A DNA stretch of 64,000 nucleotides from Myxococcales bacterium (GTDB lineage: Bacteria > Myxococcota_A > Polyangia > Polyangiales > Ga0077539). The notes under the pieces were generated by a model. It was not told where the DNA came from. It ran no database searches and saw nothing but the letters and a program-made list of their open reading frames with translations. This document shows, piece by piece, positions 53,221 through 62,125 of this stretch; the stretch's first letter is position 1; each line of letters starts with the position of its first letter. The DNA is taken from positions 18,849 to 82,848 of the forward strand of contig JAAFIF010000033.1 of NCBI GenBank assembly GCA_013298625.1, read 5' to 3'. Made by a program: the position numbers and the translations under genes.

Positions 53221-54677
53221 ACGGCTCGCTCTTCGTTGGCGTTGGCGTTGGCCCGCTGCGCGGTCCCGCGGGTGAAGATCGCGCTTTGCGTGGGCGGTCC
53301 GTACTCGGGGTGCGACTCACCGACGTCTGCGAAGGTGACGGTGTAGCCGTGCTCTTTGGCGACGCGGTCGCTCCACGCGCGAAAGGTCGCGCGGTCCCAC
53401 TCGAAGCGGTGATCGCTGTGGCGCATCGCGCCCGGCGAGAGCCCCGGCATCGCGGCGTTGGCCTCGCGGTTCGGGGTCGAGACGAGCACCAGCGGCGCGC
53501 GCGCCACGGCGAAGACGGCGTCTTCGAGCCAGGGCAAGCGCTCGGGCTCGACGTGCTCGATCACTTCGATGAGCGTGGCCGCGTCGAAGCCCTGCAGCCG
53601 CGCGTCGCGGTACACGAGCGAGCCCTGGATGAGGGCGACCCGCTCTCGCTGCGAGGGGCCCAGCTTGTCCGCGCGCTTCTGCGCGATCTCGAGGCAGGCG
53701 GGGCTGACGTCGACGCCGGTGATGTGCGCGACCTGTGAGTGCTGCGCGAGGTAGGTGACGAGCTTGCCTTCGCCGCAGCCGAGGTCGACCACGCGCCGCG
53801 CGCCGTGCGCGGCGAGGACGTCGCGGACCCACTCGCGGCGCTGGGCGTCGAGGGGGATTCGGTCGCTCTTTTCGCTGCGCTTCCAGCGTTGCTCGACCTC
53901 GCGCTCGGAGTCGTCTTCGGTGGCGGGCTCGGGCGAGCCGTCCTCGTCGAGGCGCGCGAGGGCGAGGTCTTTGAGCGCGCGCTGGTGCTTGAGAAACCGC
54001 GCTGCGACGAGGGCGCGCTCGGGGTGATCCGCGAGCCAGCGCTCGCCCTTGCGCAAGAGCTTGTCGACCTCGCCTTCGCCGACCCAGTAGTGCTGCGCGT
54101 CGTCGAGGACGGGAAGCAACACGTACAGGTGTTCGAGCAGGGCGCGGAGGGTGATCGTGGCCGAGAGCTCGAGCGAGAAGTACGGCGAGTCGCCCCACTC
54201 GGTGAAGCGATCATCGAGCGAGAGGCGCGTGGCGCGGACGGTGTAGCCGAGCGGCGCGAAGAGCTTGTGAACGAGAGAATCTCCGCCGCGCGAAGGGACC
54301 ACGGGCAAGACGGCGCGGAGGCGCAGCGGGCGATCGACGAGCTCGGGGCGCTTGTCGCAGCGGCCGTTGAGCGCGCTGCCGAGCACTTGGGCGATGGCCG
54401 TCGAGAGCATGGACGAAGAGACGTACGGTCGGTCGTTGACGTACGGCTCGAGGGGAGTCGTCCCGCGGTGCGAAGACGACCGAGAGAGGGCCACGGGGTC
54501 GACTTCGACTTGCAGCGCGAGCGTGCAGCGCTGGGCGTCGCAGTGGGGATAGAAGACCCGAGCGGTGCCTTGCGAGAGCGTGAAGTCTTGGGCGCGGTCG
54601 GGGTGCTTGTGCGCGAGCCACGAGAGGTCGAGGGGATGGCTGGTGTCCGTGGCGGTGCAGTCGATGAGCAAGAGCAT
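53217..54677 (-). CDS. hen1: Bacterial Hen1, RNA 3'-terminal 2'-O-methyltransferase
   Basis: The 486-residue protein has the bacterial Hen1 N-terminal domain (about 1-240), which contacts and activates Pnkp. The methyltransferase domain follows, with SAM motif VVDLGCGEGK (297-305) and the Mn-binding EVIEHVE (371-377). TPNREAN and HSDHRFEWDRATF complete the active site. It methylates the 2'-OH of the 3' end at a break before ligation. It is the first gene of the hen1-pnkp operon, which is divergent from the cyclophilin gene. Confidence 0.97.
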   Translation of the reverse strand: MLLLIDCTATDTSHPLDLSWLAHKHPDRAQDFTLSQGTARVFYPHCDAQRCTLALQVEVDPVALSRSSSHRGTTPLEPYVNDRPYVSSSMLSTAIAQVLGSALNGRCDKRPELVDRPLRLRAVLPVVPSRGGDSLVHKLFAPLGYTVRATRLSLDDRFTEWGDSPYFSLELSATITLRALLEHLYVLLPVLDDAQHYWVGEGEVDKLLRKGERWLADHPERALVAARFLKHQRALKDLALARLDEDGSPEPATEDDSEREVEQRWKRSEKSDRIPLDAQRREWVRDVLAAHGARRVVDLGCGEGKLVTYLAQHSQVAHITGVDVSPACLEIAQKRADKLGPSQRERVALIQGSLVYRDARLQGFDAATLIEVIEHVEPERLPWLEDAVFAVARAPLVLVSTPNREANAAMPGLSPGAMRHSDHRFEWDRATFRAWSDRVAKEHGYTVTFADVGESHPEYGPPTQSAIFTRGTAQRANANANEERAV

Positions 54678-54832
54678 TGGGGGTGTGAGGTCCTCTGCGT
54701 GGGAGGGGCATTGCGAGCCCCCCGAGCGGCGAGTGAGTGCGCACGAGAGTGGCGGTTGCCAATGGGACGGCGAGGGATTGCGCGCGCGGCGGTTGAGGGG
54801 CTGAGAAACGTGGTATTTCGTGGGTGAATTCG

Positions 54833-55777
54833 ATGGCCGACAAGAAGAGCAAGAAGAAGGCTGGCGGAGAGACGCAGCCGAAGGCGGCGCGACCGGCGAA
54901 CGATCGCGCGCAAGAGAAGCGACCGGAGCCGCAGGACCCGGCGAACTATTTTGTTCCTGCTGCGCTGGGGCTCGGCGTGGTGGTGGCGATCGGGTTCTGG
55001 GCGAAGGCCAACACGTCGCCGCCCGAGCCCGCCGCGGTGCGCACGAGCGAGAGCGACATGCGCCCGTCGCAGGGCGTCAACGAGCGACCGTCGCCCGCGC
55101 CCGTCGCTGGCAATCCCACGCGCGCGCCGACGGGAGGCTTCGTGCTTCCGACGCCGCAGCCCGCCGCGCCCAACGCCGGTGATCCGCTGCAAGCGACGGC
55201 GCCGCAACCGACGACGCCCGATCCACGGCAGGGGCGCTTCTCGCTCGCCGAGGCCACCGAGGGGATGCCCGCGGGCGAGGCGCTCGTCGCGGACATCGAG
55301 ACCAACTACGGGACGTTCGCGTGCGACCTCTGGCCCGATCGCGCGCCGAACACCGTCGCCAATTTCGTCGGTTTGGCCAGGGGAAAGCGTGATTTCTGGG
55401 ACCCCGCCTCCGGCGCCTGGGTCCGTCGCCCCTACTTCGACGGGACCGTCTTTCACCGCGTGATCCCCAACTTCATGATCCAGGGCGGAGACATCATGCG
55501 CAACGGCCGCGGCGGCCCCGGCTACGAGTTCGCCGACGAGAACACCGCAGCGCACAACCTCCCGGGCATGCTCTGCATGGCCAACCACGGGCCAGGCACC
55601 AACGGCTCGCAGTTCTTCATCCTCGAAGAGCCCAAGCAGCACCTCGACGGCTCGTACTCGGTCTTCGGCCGCTGCTCGCCCGTCGACCTCGTTCGCGCGA
55701 TCGCCCGCGTCCCGAGCTCTCCCGAGAACCGCCCCAACAGCCCCGTCGTGATCCGCGCGATCCGCGTTCACCGCTGA
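54833..55777 (+). CDS. Peptidyl-prolyl cis-trans isomerase, cyclophilin type, membrane-anchored
   Basis: The start is ATG 54833 (GTG 54824 also possible). The 314-residue protein has a basic N-terminus (KKSKKKAGG), one membrane helix (about 42-58) and a Pro/Thr-rich linker of about 70 residues. The C-terminal cyclophilin domain shows VANFVGLARG, FHRVIPNFMIQGGD and GMLCMANHGPGTNGSQFFI (catalytic Arg in FHR, plus Phe and Gln). The anchor places it in the periplasm as a folding helper. It lies 10 bases before queA. Confidence 0.93.
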   Translation: MADKKSKKKAGGETQPKAARPANDRAQEKRPEPQDPANYFVPAALGLGVVVAIGFWAKANTSPPEPAAVRTSESDMRPSQGVNERPSPAPVAGNPTRAPTGGFVLPTPQPAAPNAGDPLQATAPQPTTPDPRQGRFSLAEATEGMPAGEALVADIETNYGTFACDLWPDRAPNTVANFVGLARGKRDFWDPASGAWVRRPYFDGTVFHRVIPNFMIQGGDIMRNGRGGPGYEFADENTAAHNLPGMLCMANHGPGTNGSQFFILEEPKQHLDGSYSVFGRCSPVDLVRAIARVPSSPENRPNSPVVIRAIRVHR

Positions 55778-55787
55778 AAGTGCACGC

Positions 55788-56807
55788 GTGAAGGTCGAAC
55801 GACTGGACTACGAGCTGCCCCGCGAGCTCATCGCGTCCGAGCCCAGCCCCGAGCGCGACGGCGCGCGGATGATGGTGCTCGAGCGCGCACACGAAATCAT
55901 CGAGCACGATCAGGTCCGGCATCTCGCAGCGCGAATCGAGCCGGGCTCGCTCGTGGTCGTCAACGACACCAAGGTCATCAACGCGCGGCTGCGCGGCGCC
56001 AAGCCCACGGGCGGCTCGGTCGAAGTGTTCTTGCTGCGCGCCCTCGACGCGAGCGCGCGGCGATGGAGCGCCTTCGGCCGCGCCTCCAAGCCCGTGCGCC
56101 CCGGGCTCGTCGTGAAGGTCTCCGACGCGCTCTCGATCGAAGTGCGTGCGAAGGACCCGCAGGGCGTGCTCGAGGTCGAGCTTCTGTGCGACGAGCCGTG
56201 GGGGGCGATCGAGCGGCACGGAGAGGTCCCGCTGCCGCCGTACATGGAGCGCGCGCCGACCGCCGAGGACAAAGAGCGCTACCAGTGCGTCTTCGCTGCG
56301 AACCCTGGCGCCGTCGCCGCGCCCACCGCTGGGCTGCACTTGAGCCAGCGCGTGCTCGACGCGCTCGATGCGCGCGGGGTCGAGCGATGCTCGGTCACGC
56401 TGCACGTGGGCGCTGGGACGTTTCAGCCCGTGACCGCGAGCGACCTCGACGAGCACACGATGCACTCGGAGTGGTACTCGGTCTCCGACGCGACCGCCGA
56501 GCGCGTGCTCGCCGCGAAGCGCGAGGGCCGCCCCGTCGTCGCCGTGGGAACCACCGTCGTGCGCACGCTCGAGAGCTGGTCGCTCGACGCGCGACCCCGG
56601 GTGGGCGACACGACCATGCTCATCCAGCCGGGCTATCGCTTCACGGTGATCGACAGGCTGCTCACGAACTTTCACCTGCCCAAATCCACGCTGATCGCGC
56701 TGGTGATGGCCTTCGCGGGAGAAGAGTTCACCCGACGCGCGTACGAGACCGCCGTGCGCGAGCGCTATCGGTTCTTCTCGTACGGCGACGCGATGCTGAT
56801 CCGTTGA
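55788..56807 (+). CDS. queA: S-adenosylmethionine:tRNA ribosyltransferase-isomerase QueA
   Basis: The GTG at 55788 gives 339 residues, normal for QueA. Typical blocks are DYELPRELIASEPSPERDGARMM, VVNDTKVINARL, GVLEVEL, RYQCVFAANPGAVAAPTAGLH, HVGAGTFQPV, GTTVVRTLES and TNFHLPKSTLIALVMAF. QueA builds epoxyqueuosine from preQ1-tRNA and SAM. The tgt gene follows 48 bases on, so two queuosine steps lie together. Confidence 0.97.
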   Translation: MKVERLDYELPRELIASEPSPERDGARMMVLERAHEIIEHDQVRHLAARIEPGSLVVVNDTKVINARLRGAKPTGGSVEVFLLRALDASARRWSAFGRASKPVRPGLVVKVSDALSIEVRAKDPQGVLEVELLCDEPWGAIERHGEVPLPPYMERAPTAEDKERYQCVFAANPGAVAAPTAGLHLSQRVLDALDARGVERCSVTLHVGAGTFQPVTASDLDEHTMHSEWYSVSDATAERVLAAKREGRPVVAVGTTVVRTLESWSLDARPRVGDTTMLIQPGYRFTVIDRLLTNFHLPKSTLIALVMAFAGEEFTRRAYETAVRERYRFFSYGDAMLIR

Positions 56808-56855
56808 TCGCCCCTTTTGTTCGCGGGCAGCGCGCGGTACGTACGCAGCGCTGTG

Positions 56856-57998
56856 ATGCGAGCAGGATTTGATTTTCGCGTGAGCGCGCGGGACGGACAC
56901 GCCCGGGTGGCCGAGCTCGAGACGCCGAGCGCCGTGATCGAGACGCCGACGTTTATGCCCGTGGGCACCGTGGGGTCGGTCAAGGGCATGTCCATGGAGG
57001 AGGTCGCGCAGACGGGCGCAGGGATCGTGTTGGCCAACACGTACCACCTGTGGCTTCGCCCGACGCCCGAGGTCGTGCGCTCGCTCGGAGGACTGCACAC
57101 CTTCACGCGCTGGCCGAAGGCGATGCTCACGGACTCTGGAGGATTTCAGGTCTTTTCGCTGGCGAGCCTGCGGACGATCGACGACGACGGCGTGACGTTT
57201 CGCTCGCACCTCGACGGGACGATGCTGCGGCTGACGCCCGAAGAGTCGATGCGGATCCAGACGCTGCTCGGGGCGGACATCATGATGGCCTTCGACGAGT
57301 GCCCGCCGGGCGACGCGGACCGGGCGACGGTCGAGCGCGCGATGGCGAGGACGACGGCGTGGGCCAAGCGCTGCCTGGATTCTCCGCGGGGCGAGAAGCA
57401 AGCGCTGTTCGGGATCATCCAGGGAGGCGTGCACACGGACCTTCGCAGGCAGCACATCAAAGAGCTGTGCGCGCTGCCGTTCGACGGGTTTGCGCTGGGC
57501 GGATTGAGCGTGGGCGAGCCGTGGCAAGAGATGCACAAGGTGCTCGACGACGTGGCGCACGAGATGCCCGAGGATCGTCCGCGCTACCTGATGGGCGTGG
57601 GGACGCCGAGGGATCTGATCGCGGGTTCGCTGGCGGGGATCGACATGTTCGACTGCGTGCTCCCCACGCGCAACGCTCGCAACGGCCAGGCCCTGACGTG
57701 GAACGGGCGGGTGAACATCAAGCAGCTTCGCAACCGCGAAGAGCGCGGGCCGGTCGACCCCGAGTGCGACGGGCCGTGCTGCACGACGGGCTACTCGCGC
57801 GGGTACCTGCGGCACTTGTTTCAAGCGCAGGAGATCTTGTGCGGCCGCGTGCTCACGCTGCACAACCTGTACTTCTTCGGCCGGCTGATGAAGCGATTGC
57901 GCCAGGCGATTCGCGAGGGAAACGCGCGCTCGTGGGCGGACTCGGTGCTCGATCGCATGCGCGAGAACGACGAGGTCGGCCCCGCCGACGACGCCTGA
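56856..57998 (+). CDS. tgt: tRNA-guanine transglycosylase Tgt
   Basis: The ATG at 56856 gives 380 residues. Catalytic blocks are TNTYHLWLRP-like LANTYHLWLRP, TDSGGFQVFSL, FDECPPG, GIIQGGVHTDLR, GLSVGEP, YLMGVGTP and the nucleophile Asp in FDCVLPTRNARNG. Near the C-terminus the zinc motif, usually CxCx2C, reads CDGPCC followed by TTGYSRGYLRHL. The ligand spacing is thus changed while the last His is kept. Tgt swaps guanine 34 for preQ1 in tRNAs with GUN anticodons. Confidence 0.96.
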   Translation: MRAGFDFRVSARDGHARVAELETPSAVIETPTFMPVGTVGSVKGMSMEEVAQTGAGIVLANTYHLWLRPTPEVVRSLGGLHTFTRWPKAMLTDSGGFQVFSLASLRTIDDDGVTFRSHLDGTMLRLTPEESMRIQTLLGADIMMAFDECPPGDADRATVERAMARTTAWAKRCLDSPRGEKQALFGIIQGGVHTDLRRQHIKELCALPFDGFALGGLSVGEPWQEMHKVLDDVAHEMPEDRPRYLMGVGTPRDLIAGSLAGIDMFDCVLPTRNARNGQALTWNGRVNIKQLRNREERGPVDPECDGPCCTTGYSRGYLRHLFQAQEILCGRVLTLHNLYFFGRLMKRLRQAIREGNARSWADSVLDRMRENDEVGPADDA

Positions 57999-58130
57999 AG
58001 CGCGGAAAAGCCACGCGGCCACAGCGGCGCACACGGTGCACACGGTGCGCGTTCTGCCTGCAAATTGACTGGCAGTTTCGATCCGAGCGCGTGCTAGTGT
58101 CCGTTCGGCAGCCCCCTCTACTACCTCGAC

Positions 58131-58137
58131 GAAGGAG
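58131..58137 (+). promoter_or_regulatory. Ribosome binding site fixing the CAP gene start
   Basis: GAAGGAG sits 7 bases before the ATG at 58145. It fixes this start and rules out the long upstream extension of the frame, which overlaps tgt. Confidence 0.7.
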
Positions 58138-58144
58138 CCGATCG

Positions 58145-58729
58145 ATGAGCAGCCCTGACCTCAAGCGCGCGTGTGTGTTGATTTCGTGTGTCGCTGCGAC
58201 GGCGCTCGCGAGCGCGTGCGGCGGGCCAGGCGCGAGCCCCGATGGCGACGGGGGTGTGCAGGACACCGGGGTCGGTGGTGGTGGCGGTGGCGGTGGTGGC
58301 GGTGGTGGGGGCGACCCGCTGGAGGACGAGATCGTGGTGCTGGTGAACCAGCGCCGCGCGATGGGCGCGAACTGCGGCGGGACGCAGTACGCCGCGACGG
58401 GGCCGATGGTGATGAACGCGCAGCTGCGCGCCGCCGCCCGCGCGCACAGCTTGGACATGGGCACGCGCAACTACTTCGACCACGACTCGCCCGAGGGGAC
58501 GACGCCGTTTCAGCGCATCGCTGCTGCGGGATACATGGGCTCGCCACAGGGAGAGAACATCGCCGCGGGCGGCTCGACAGCGGAGCGCACGATGACGCAG
58601 TGGATGAACAGCCCCGGGCACTGCCGCAACATCATGAACCCGCAGTACCGCTCGATCGGCGTGGGCTACGCGAACGTCGCGGGATCACGGTACACGCACT
58701 ATTGGACGCAGACGTTCGGCGGTCGCTGA
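58145..58729 (+). CDS. CAP/SCP-domain lipoprotein
   Basis: The 194-residue protein has a lipoprotein signal (ATALASACG). An Asp/Gly linker with a run of 13 glycines follows, then a compact CAP (cysteine-rich secretory/antigen 5/PR-1) domain. CAP motifs are LVNQRRAMG, AARAHSLDMGTRNYFDHDSP (with catalytic-site His), GENIAAGGSTAERTMTQWMNSPGHCRNIMNP and a closing HYWTQTFGG. CAP proteins bind lipids or sterols or act as wall-associated enzymes; the role here is unknown. It ends convergently with the propeller gene. Confidence 0.94.
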   Translation: MSSPDLKRACVLISCVAATALASACGGPGASPDGDGGVQDTGVGGGGGGGGGGGGGDPLEDEIVVLVNQRRAMGANCGGTQYAATGPMVMNAQLRAAARAHSLDMGTRNYFDHDSPEGTTPFQRIAAAGYMGSPQGENIAAGGSTAERTMTQWMNSPGHCRNIMNPQYRSIGVGYANVAGSRYTHYWTQTFGGR

Positions 58730-58799
58730 GGGGGCACAGGGCGCGGCAACGAGGCTGGTGCGCGGCAGCAACCCGGTCGCCCTCGCGCGCCTCGCGCGA

Positions 58800-60107
58800 T
58801 CAGCCGCCGACGACGCAGACGCCTGGGCGGGGGCGGGTGACGCTCATGGCGAAGCCTCCGTCGGGCAAGGCGATCACGTCTTGGGCGGGGACGATGCCGA
58901 GGTCGGACTCCCAGCGGAGCGTTCCGCCGGGGTCGACGGCGAACGCGCGGCCGGTGACAGAGACGACGAGCGCGCCGTCATCGGGGTCGAGCAGCACCGA
59001 GAGCAGCCGCTGCGGAGGCAGAAGCGTGCGGGTGACGGCGGCGCCGCGGCGGTCGTACACGACGAGCTCGGTGTGGGTGGGCGTTCGCTCGATCGCCGTC
59101 GTGCGGCCGTACGGAGGCCGCCCTGGCGGGCGCACGACGGGCACCGTCGTGGTGACTGAGCCTCCCGACGAAGCGCCGCCAGTCGTGCTGGTGCTGGTGC
59201 TCGGGTCTACGAAGTGCGGCTGCGCGAGGGCGATGTGCCCGCGCGGCAGCAAGAAGATCTGATCGACGAAGGGGACGGACCCTCGCACTGCGCCCGTGCG
59301 CGACGCGAAGCGCAGCTCCGACGGCCCTGTGCTGCCGAACTGAACCACCAGCGTGTCGTCGTCCGTTTGCCACGCTGCCGCCGCGGTGCGCGCCCACGCG
59401 AGGGCCTCGGGCGTCGGGTGGTTTCCGCTGATGGAGAACGGGCCGACGTTGGTGTTGAACCAGAGCGAGCCCTGCGTCCCTCGGTAGAAATAATGGTTGG
59501 CGATGGTGCCGGGAAGGCGGATGCGCGATTGCTGCGCGAGGTCTGCGCTCACGATCGCGAGGTCCGAGCCTGCGTTGCCGGCGAGCGGGACGAGCAGCGT
59601 CCCGTCGTTGAGCGCCGAGGCTCCGTACAGCGGAACCCCTGGCAGCGTCGCGGTCGACCGCAGCGACCCGTCCGGCGCGTACGCGCGCACCGAGGGCGTG
59701 TCGTCCACGACGATCACCCTGCCGTCGGCGCCCTCGATCGGCGTCCCATAGATCGTCCCGTTGACGTAGATCTGCCGAACGAGCTGTCCGTCCGCGAACC
59801 ACGCGACCCCCGCGGGCGACTGCGTCACCAAGGTGAGCGTCCCGTCGCTCATCGAGACCGGGACGCCGAAGGGCTGCCCTCGCGTGAGCGCTGCGCAGCG
59901 CACGGAGCGCCGAGTGATCGCGGTCTCTTGAATTCGTGTGCGCAGCGAGTGGCGGTCGCCCTCGCTGTCCGGCACGCGCTGGGTGACCGTGAGCAGGCGC
60001 TGCCCAGACGCGACGAACCGCTGCTGCGCGAGCGCGTCGCGCGCGGTGAGCGTCGCGAACGACAGGGCGAAGAGGAGGGCGGCGCGCGCTGCGGTGCGTG
60101 GGCTCAT
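58800..60107 (-). CDS. Secreted beta-propeller-like protein
   Basis: The ATG at 60107 overlaps the kinase stop by 4 bases. The 435-residue protein has a signal peptide (cleavage near DALAQ). Repeated blade-like motifs follow (DGTLTLVTQSPAGVAWF, DGRVIVVDDTPSVRAYAPDGSL, NDGTLLVPLAGNAGSDLAIVSAD), as in PQQ/WD-like propellers. A Ser/Thr/Pro-rich insert lies near residues 295-325. It probably acts as the outer partner of the kinase encoded upstream. Confidence 0.85.
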   Translation of the reverse strand: MSPRTAARAALLFALSFATLTARDALAQQRFVASGQRLLTVTQRVPDSEGDRHSLRTRIQETAITRRSVRCAALTRGQPFGVPVSMSDGTLTLVTQSPAGVAWFADGQLVRQIYVNGTIYGTPIEGADGRVIVVDDTPSVRAYAPDGSLRSTATLPGVPLYGASALNDGTLLVPLAGNAGSDLAIVSADLAQQSRIRLPGTIANHYFYRGTQGSLWFNTNVGPFSISGNHPTPEALAWARTAAAAWQTDDDTLVVQFGSTGPSELRFASRTGAVRGSVPFVDQIFLLPRGHIALAQPHFVDPSTSTSTTGGASSGGSVTTTVPVVRPPGRPPYGRTTAIERTPTHTELVVYDRRGAAVTRTLLPPQRLLSVLLDPDDGALVVSVTGRAFAVDPGGTLRWESDLGIVPAQDVIALPDGGFAMSVTRPRPGVCVVGG

Positions 60108-62125
60108 GGCGACATCGGCTCGATCGTGTAGGGGTGCGTCGCGTCTCCGCGCGGCTGCGGGCGGGACTGTGACAGGCGCACCTTCAGGCAAGGCGGCTGG
60201 CCGTCCTCTGGAGAGAGCGTAGCGGTTTCTGCGGCGCCCGCCCGTGCCGAGTCGATGGTCTCTGTGGCTCTTCCGTCGCGGTGGACGACGGCGAGCTCGA
60301 GGTCGAGGCCTGGGGGAGGGGACACGCGAAACTGCGCGCGTGTGGTGAGCGCGCGGGGGCACCAGGTGTCGGTGTCCGCGCGGTTCTCGACGTAGCCGCG
60401 TCGCGCGGTGTTGACCGACAGCTCCGACGCGAGGTCCTCGCGGTCGTTGGGCTCGCTCTCGTACTCGCCGCCGGCGGGCTCGAGCGTGTAGCGCAGCACG
60501 TACTGGTCGCTGATGTTCTCGGACGGAACCCCGCTGGTCTCGTCCTCGTGAACGGACACGAAATACTCTTCGCCCGGCTGCAGCGAGAGCCCCGCGACGA
60601 CCTCGCGCTCGCCCGCGCGCGCTTCGTTGGCGACGAAGACGGCGCGCTCGGTTCCTCGGCGAAAGACCTCGACGACGGTGTCGATGTTGGGCTGCGTCGC
60701 GAGCTCGACGCGCAGCCGCCAGCTCCCGGACGGAATCGGTGAGAGCCTGAAGAAATCCACGTCTCCGTGGGCCTTGTCCGCGCGCTGCCCGATGCCGCCG
60801 CGCACGTCGGTCCCCGGCGCGATGAGCGTGGCGCGCGCGGGGCTGTTGTTGGGCTCGACCTCGGCTTCGAGCGCGGTGGCGGCGCGGCGCGCTTCGACGC
60901 GACGGCGACCCAAGACGACCACGACGGCGCTCGCGATGGCGATCAGCGCGACGAGAAAGAGCATGGCGCCCGCGATGCGACCGCGGCGCAGGCTGCGCTC
61001 GAAGGCCTCGACGTCGTCGCGCGTGGCGGCCTTTGCGGACTCTTGTCCGCTCGCGACGCGGGGCTTGACGAGCGCCGTCGCGGTGACCTCTCCGCTCGCG
61101 GTCGCGAGGTAGCGCGCGAGCGCGTCGCGCACGTCGCTGATGCGCTGCGGTCGCTGCTCGGGGTCTTTGGCGAGGCACGCGCACACGATTTCATCGAGCT
61201 CGGGGGGCACGTCTCCGTCGGGCTTGCGCTTGGACGGGGGGACGAGGTCGTCGGTGAGCGCCTTGGTGAGCACGGCGATCGGCGAGCTGCCGGTGTACGG
61301 GGGCACGCCGACGAGGCCGCGGTAGAGCATCGCGCCGAGCGCGTAGATGTCCGCGCGCGTGTCGGCCTCGCGTCCGCGGATGACCTCGGGAGCCATGTAG
61401 TACGGGGTCCCGAGCAGCGCGCCCGAGTTGGTGATCTCGTTGCGCTCTTCGGTGTCGCGCAGCCGGGCGAGGCCGAAGTCGAGGAGCTTGATCGTGTCGA
61501 GCCCGTCTTTGCCTCGCATCACGAGGATGTTCTCGGGCTTCACGTCGCGGTGAATGATGTGCTTGTCGTGCGCTTCGGCGAGGGACTCGCAGGCTTGCGC
61601 GCAGATGCGCGCGAGGCGCAGCGGCGAGAGCGTCGCGCGCGCGCGGAGGATGCGCCCGAGGTCCTCTCCTTCGAGGATCTCCATCACCAAAAACGTGAGC
61701 CCGTCGGACGTGCCGTAGTCGAAGATGCTGACCGTGTAGGGGCTGGACAAGCGCGAGACCGCCTGCGCTTCGCGGCGAAATCGCTCGAGCACCTTGCGGT
61801 CGCGCGCGAGGTCGCCGTGCAAGAGCTTGATGGCCATCGCCTTGCCCATCTTCGTGTGCTCGCAGCGGTACACGACGCCCATGCCGCCGCGGCCGAGGAC
61901 AGAGACGATGCGATAGCGATCGGCGACGGTGATGCCGACGAGCGGGTCCTGCGGAGCCGCGGTCATGACCGGCGTCCCGCACGAGGGGCAGTAGTTTGGG
62001 CCGAAGGAGAACTGCGCGCTGCAGGTCCCGCACGTCACCATGCTGTCCGAAGCGGCGACGCCGTGATCCGTGGGCATCTCGCCGAGCTCGCTGGGATCTG
62101 CGGCGTGCGCGGCGCGGTCGCTCAT
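60104..62125 (-). CDS. Hanks-type Ser/Thr kinase with zinc ribbon and PPC-like outer domains
   Basis: The ATG at 62125 overlaps the upstream gene by 4 bases (ATGA). The 673-residue protein has an N-terminal zinc ribbon (Cys32, 35, 46, 49). The kinase domain has GRGGMG, Lys100, HRD 192-194 followed by VKPEN, DFG 216-218 and YMAPE. A membrane helix lies at about 384-407. The outer part has two segments like bacterial pre-peptidase C-terminal (PPC) domains: EVEPNNSPARA with DVDFFRL, and ESEPNDREDLA with DTDTWC. A PPC-type sensor on a kinase is uncommon. It forms an operon with the TMIGV-repeat protein and the propeller protein. Confidence 0.95.
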   Translation of the reverse strand: MSDRAAHAADPSELGEMPTDHGVAASDSMVTCGTCSAQFSFGPNYCPSCGTPVMTAAPQDPLVGITVADRYRIVSVLGRGGMGVVYRCEHTKMGKAMAIKLLHGDLARDRKVLERFRREAQAVSRLSSPYTVSIFDYGTSDGLTFLVMEILEGEDLGRILRARATLSPLRLARICAQACESLAEAHDKHIIHRDVKPENILVMRGKDGLDTIKLLDFGLARLRDTEERNEITNSGALLGTPYYMAPEVIRGREADTRADIYALGAMLYRGLVGVPPYTGSSPIAVLTKALTDDLVPPSKRKPDGDVPPELDEIVCACLAKDPEQRPQRISDVRDALARYLATASGEVTATALVKPRVASGQESAKAATRDDVEAFERSLRRGRIAGAMLFLVALIAIASAVVVVLGRRRVEARRAATALEAEVEPNNSPARATLIAPGTDVRGGIGQRADKAHGDVDFFRLSPIPSGSWRLRVELATQPNIDTVVEVFRRGTERAVFVANEARAGEREVVAGLSLQPGEEYFVSVHEDETSGVPSENISDQYVLRYTLEPAGGEYESEPNDREDLASELSVNTARRGYVENRADTDTWCPRALTTRAQFRVSPPPGLDLELAVVHRDGRATETIDSARAGAAETATLSPEDGQPPCLKVRLSQSRPQPRGDATHPYTIEPMSP

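Noticed and set aside
54793..54819. Promoter TTGAGG/TATTTC before the cyclophilin gene
   Set aside because: The spacing is 15 bases and the leader would be only about ten bases. The match is too weak to report.
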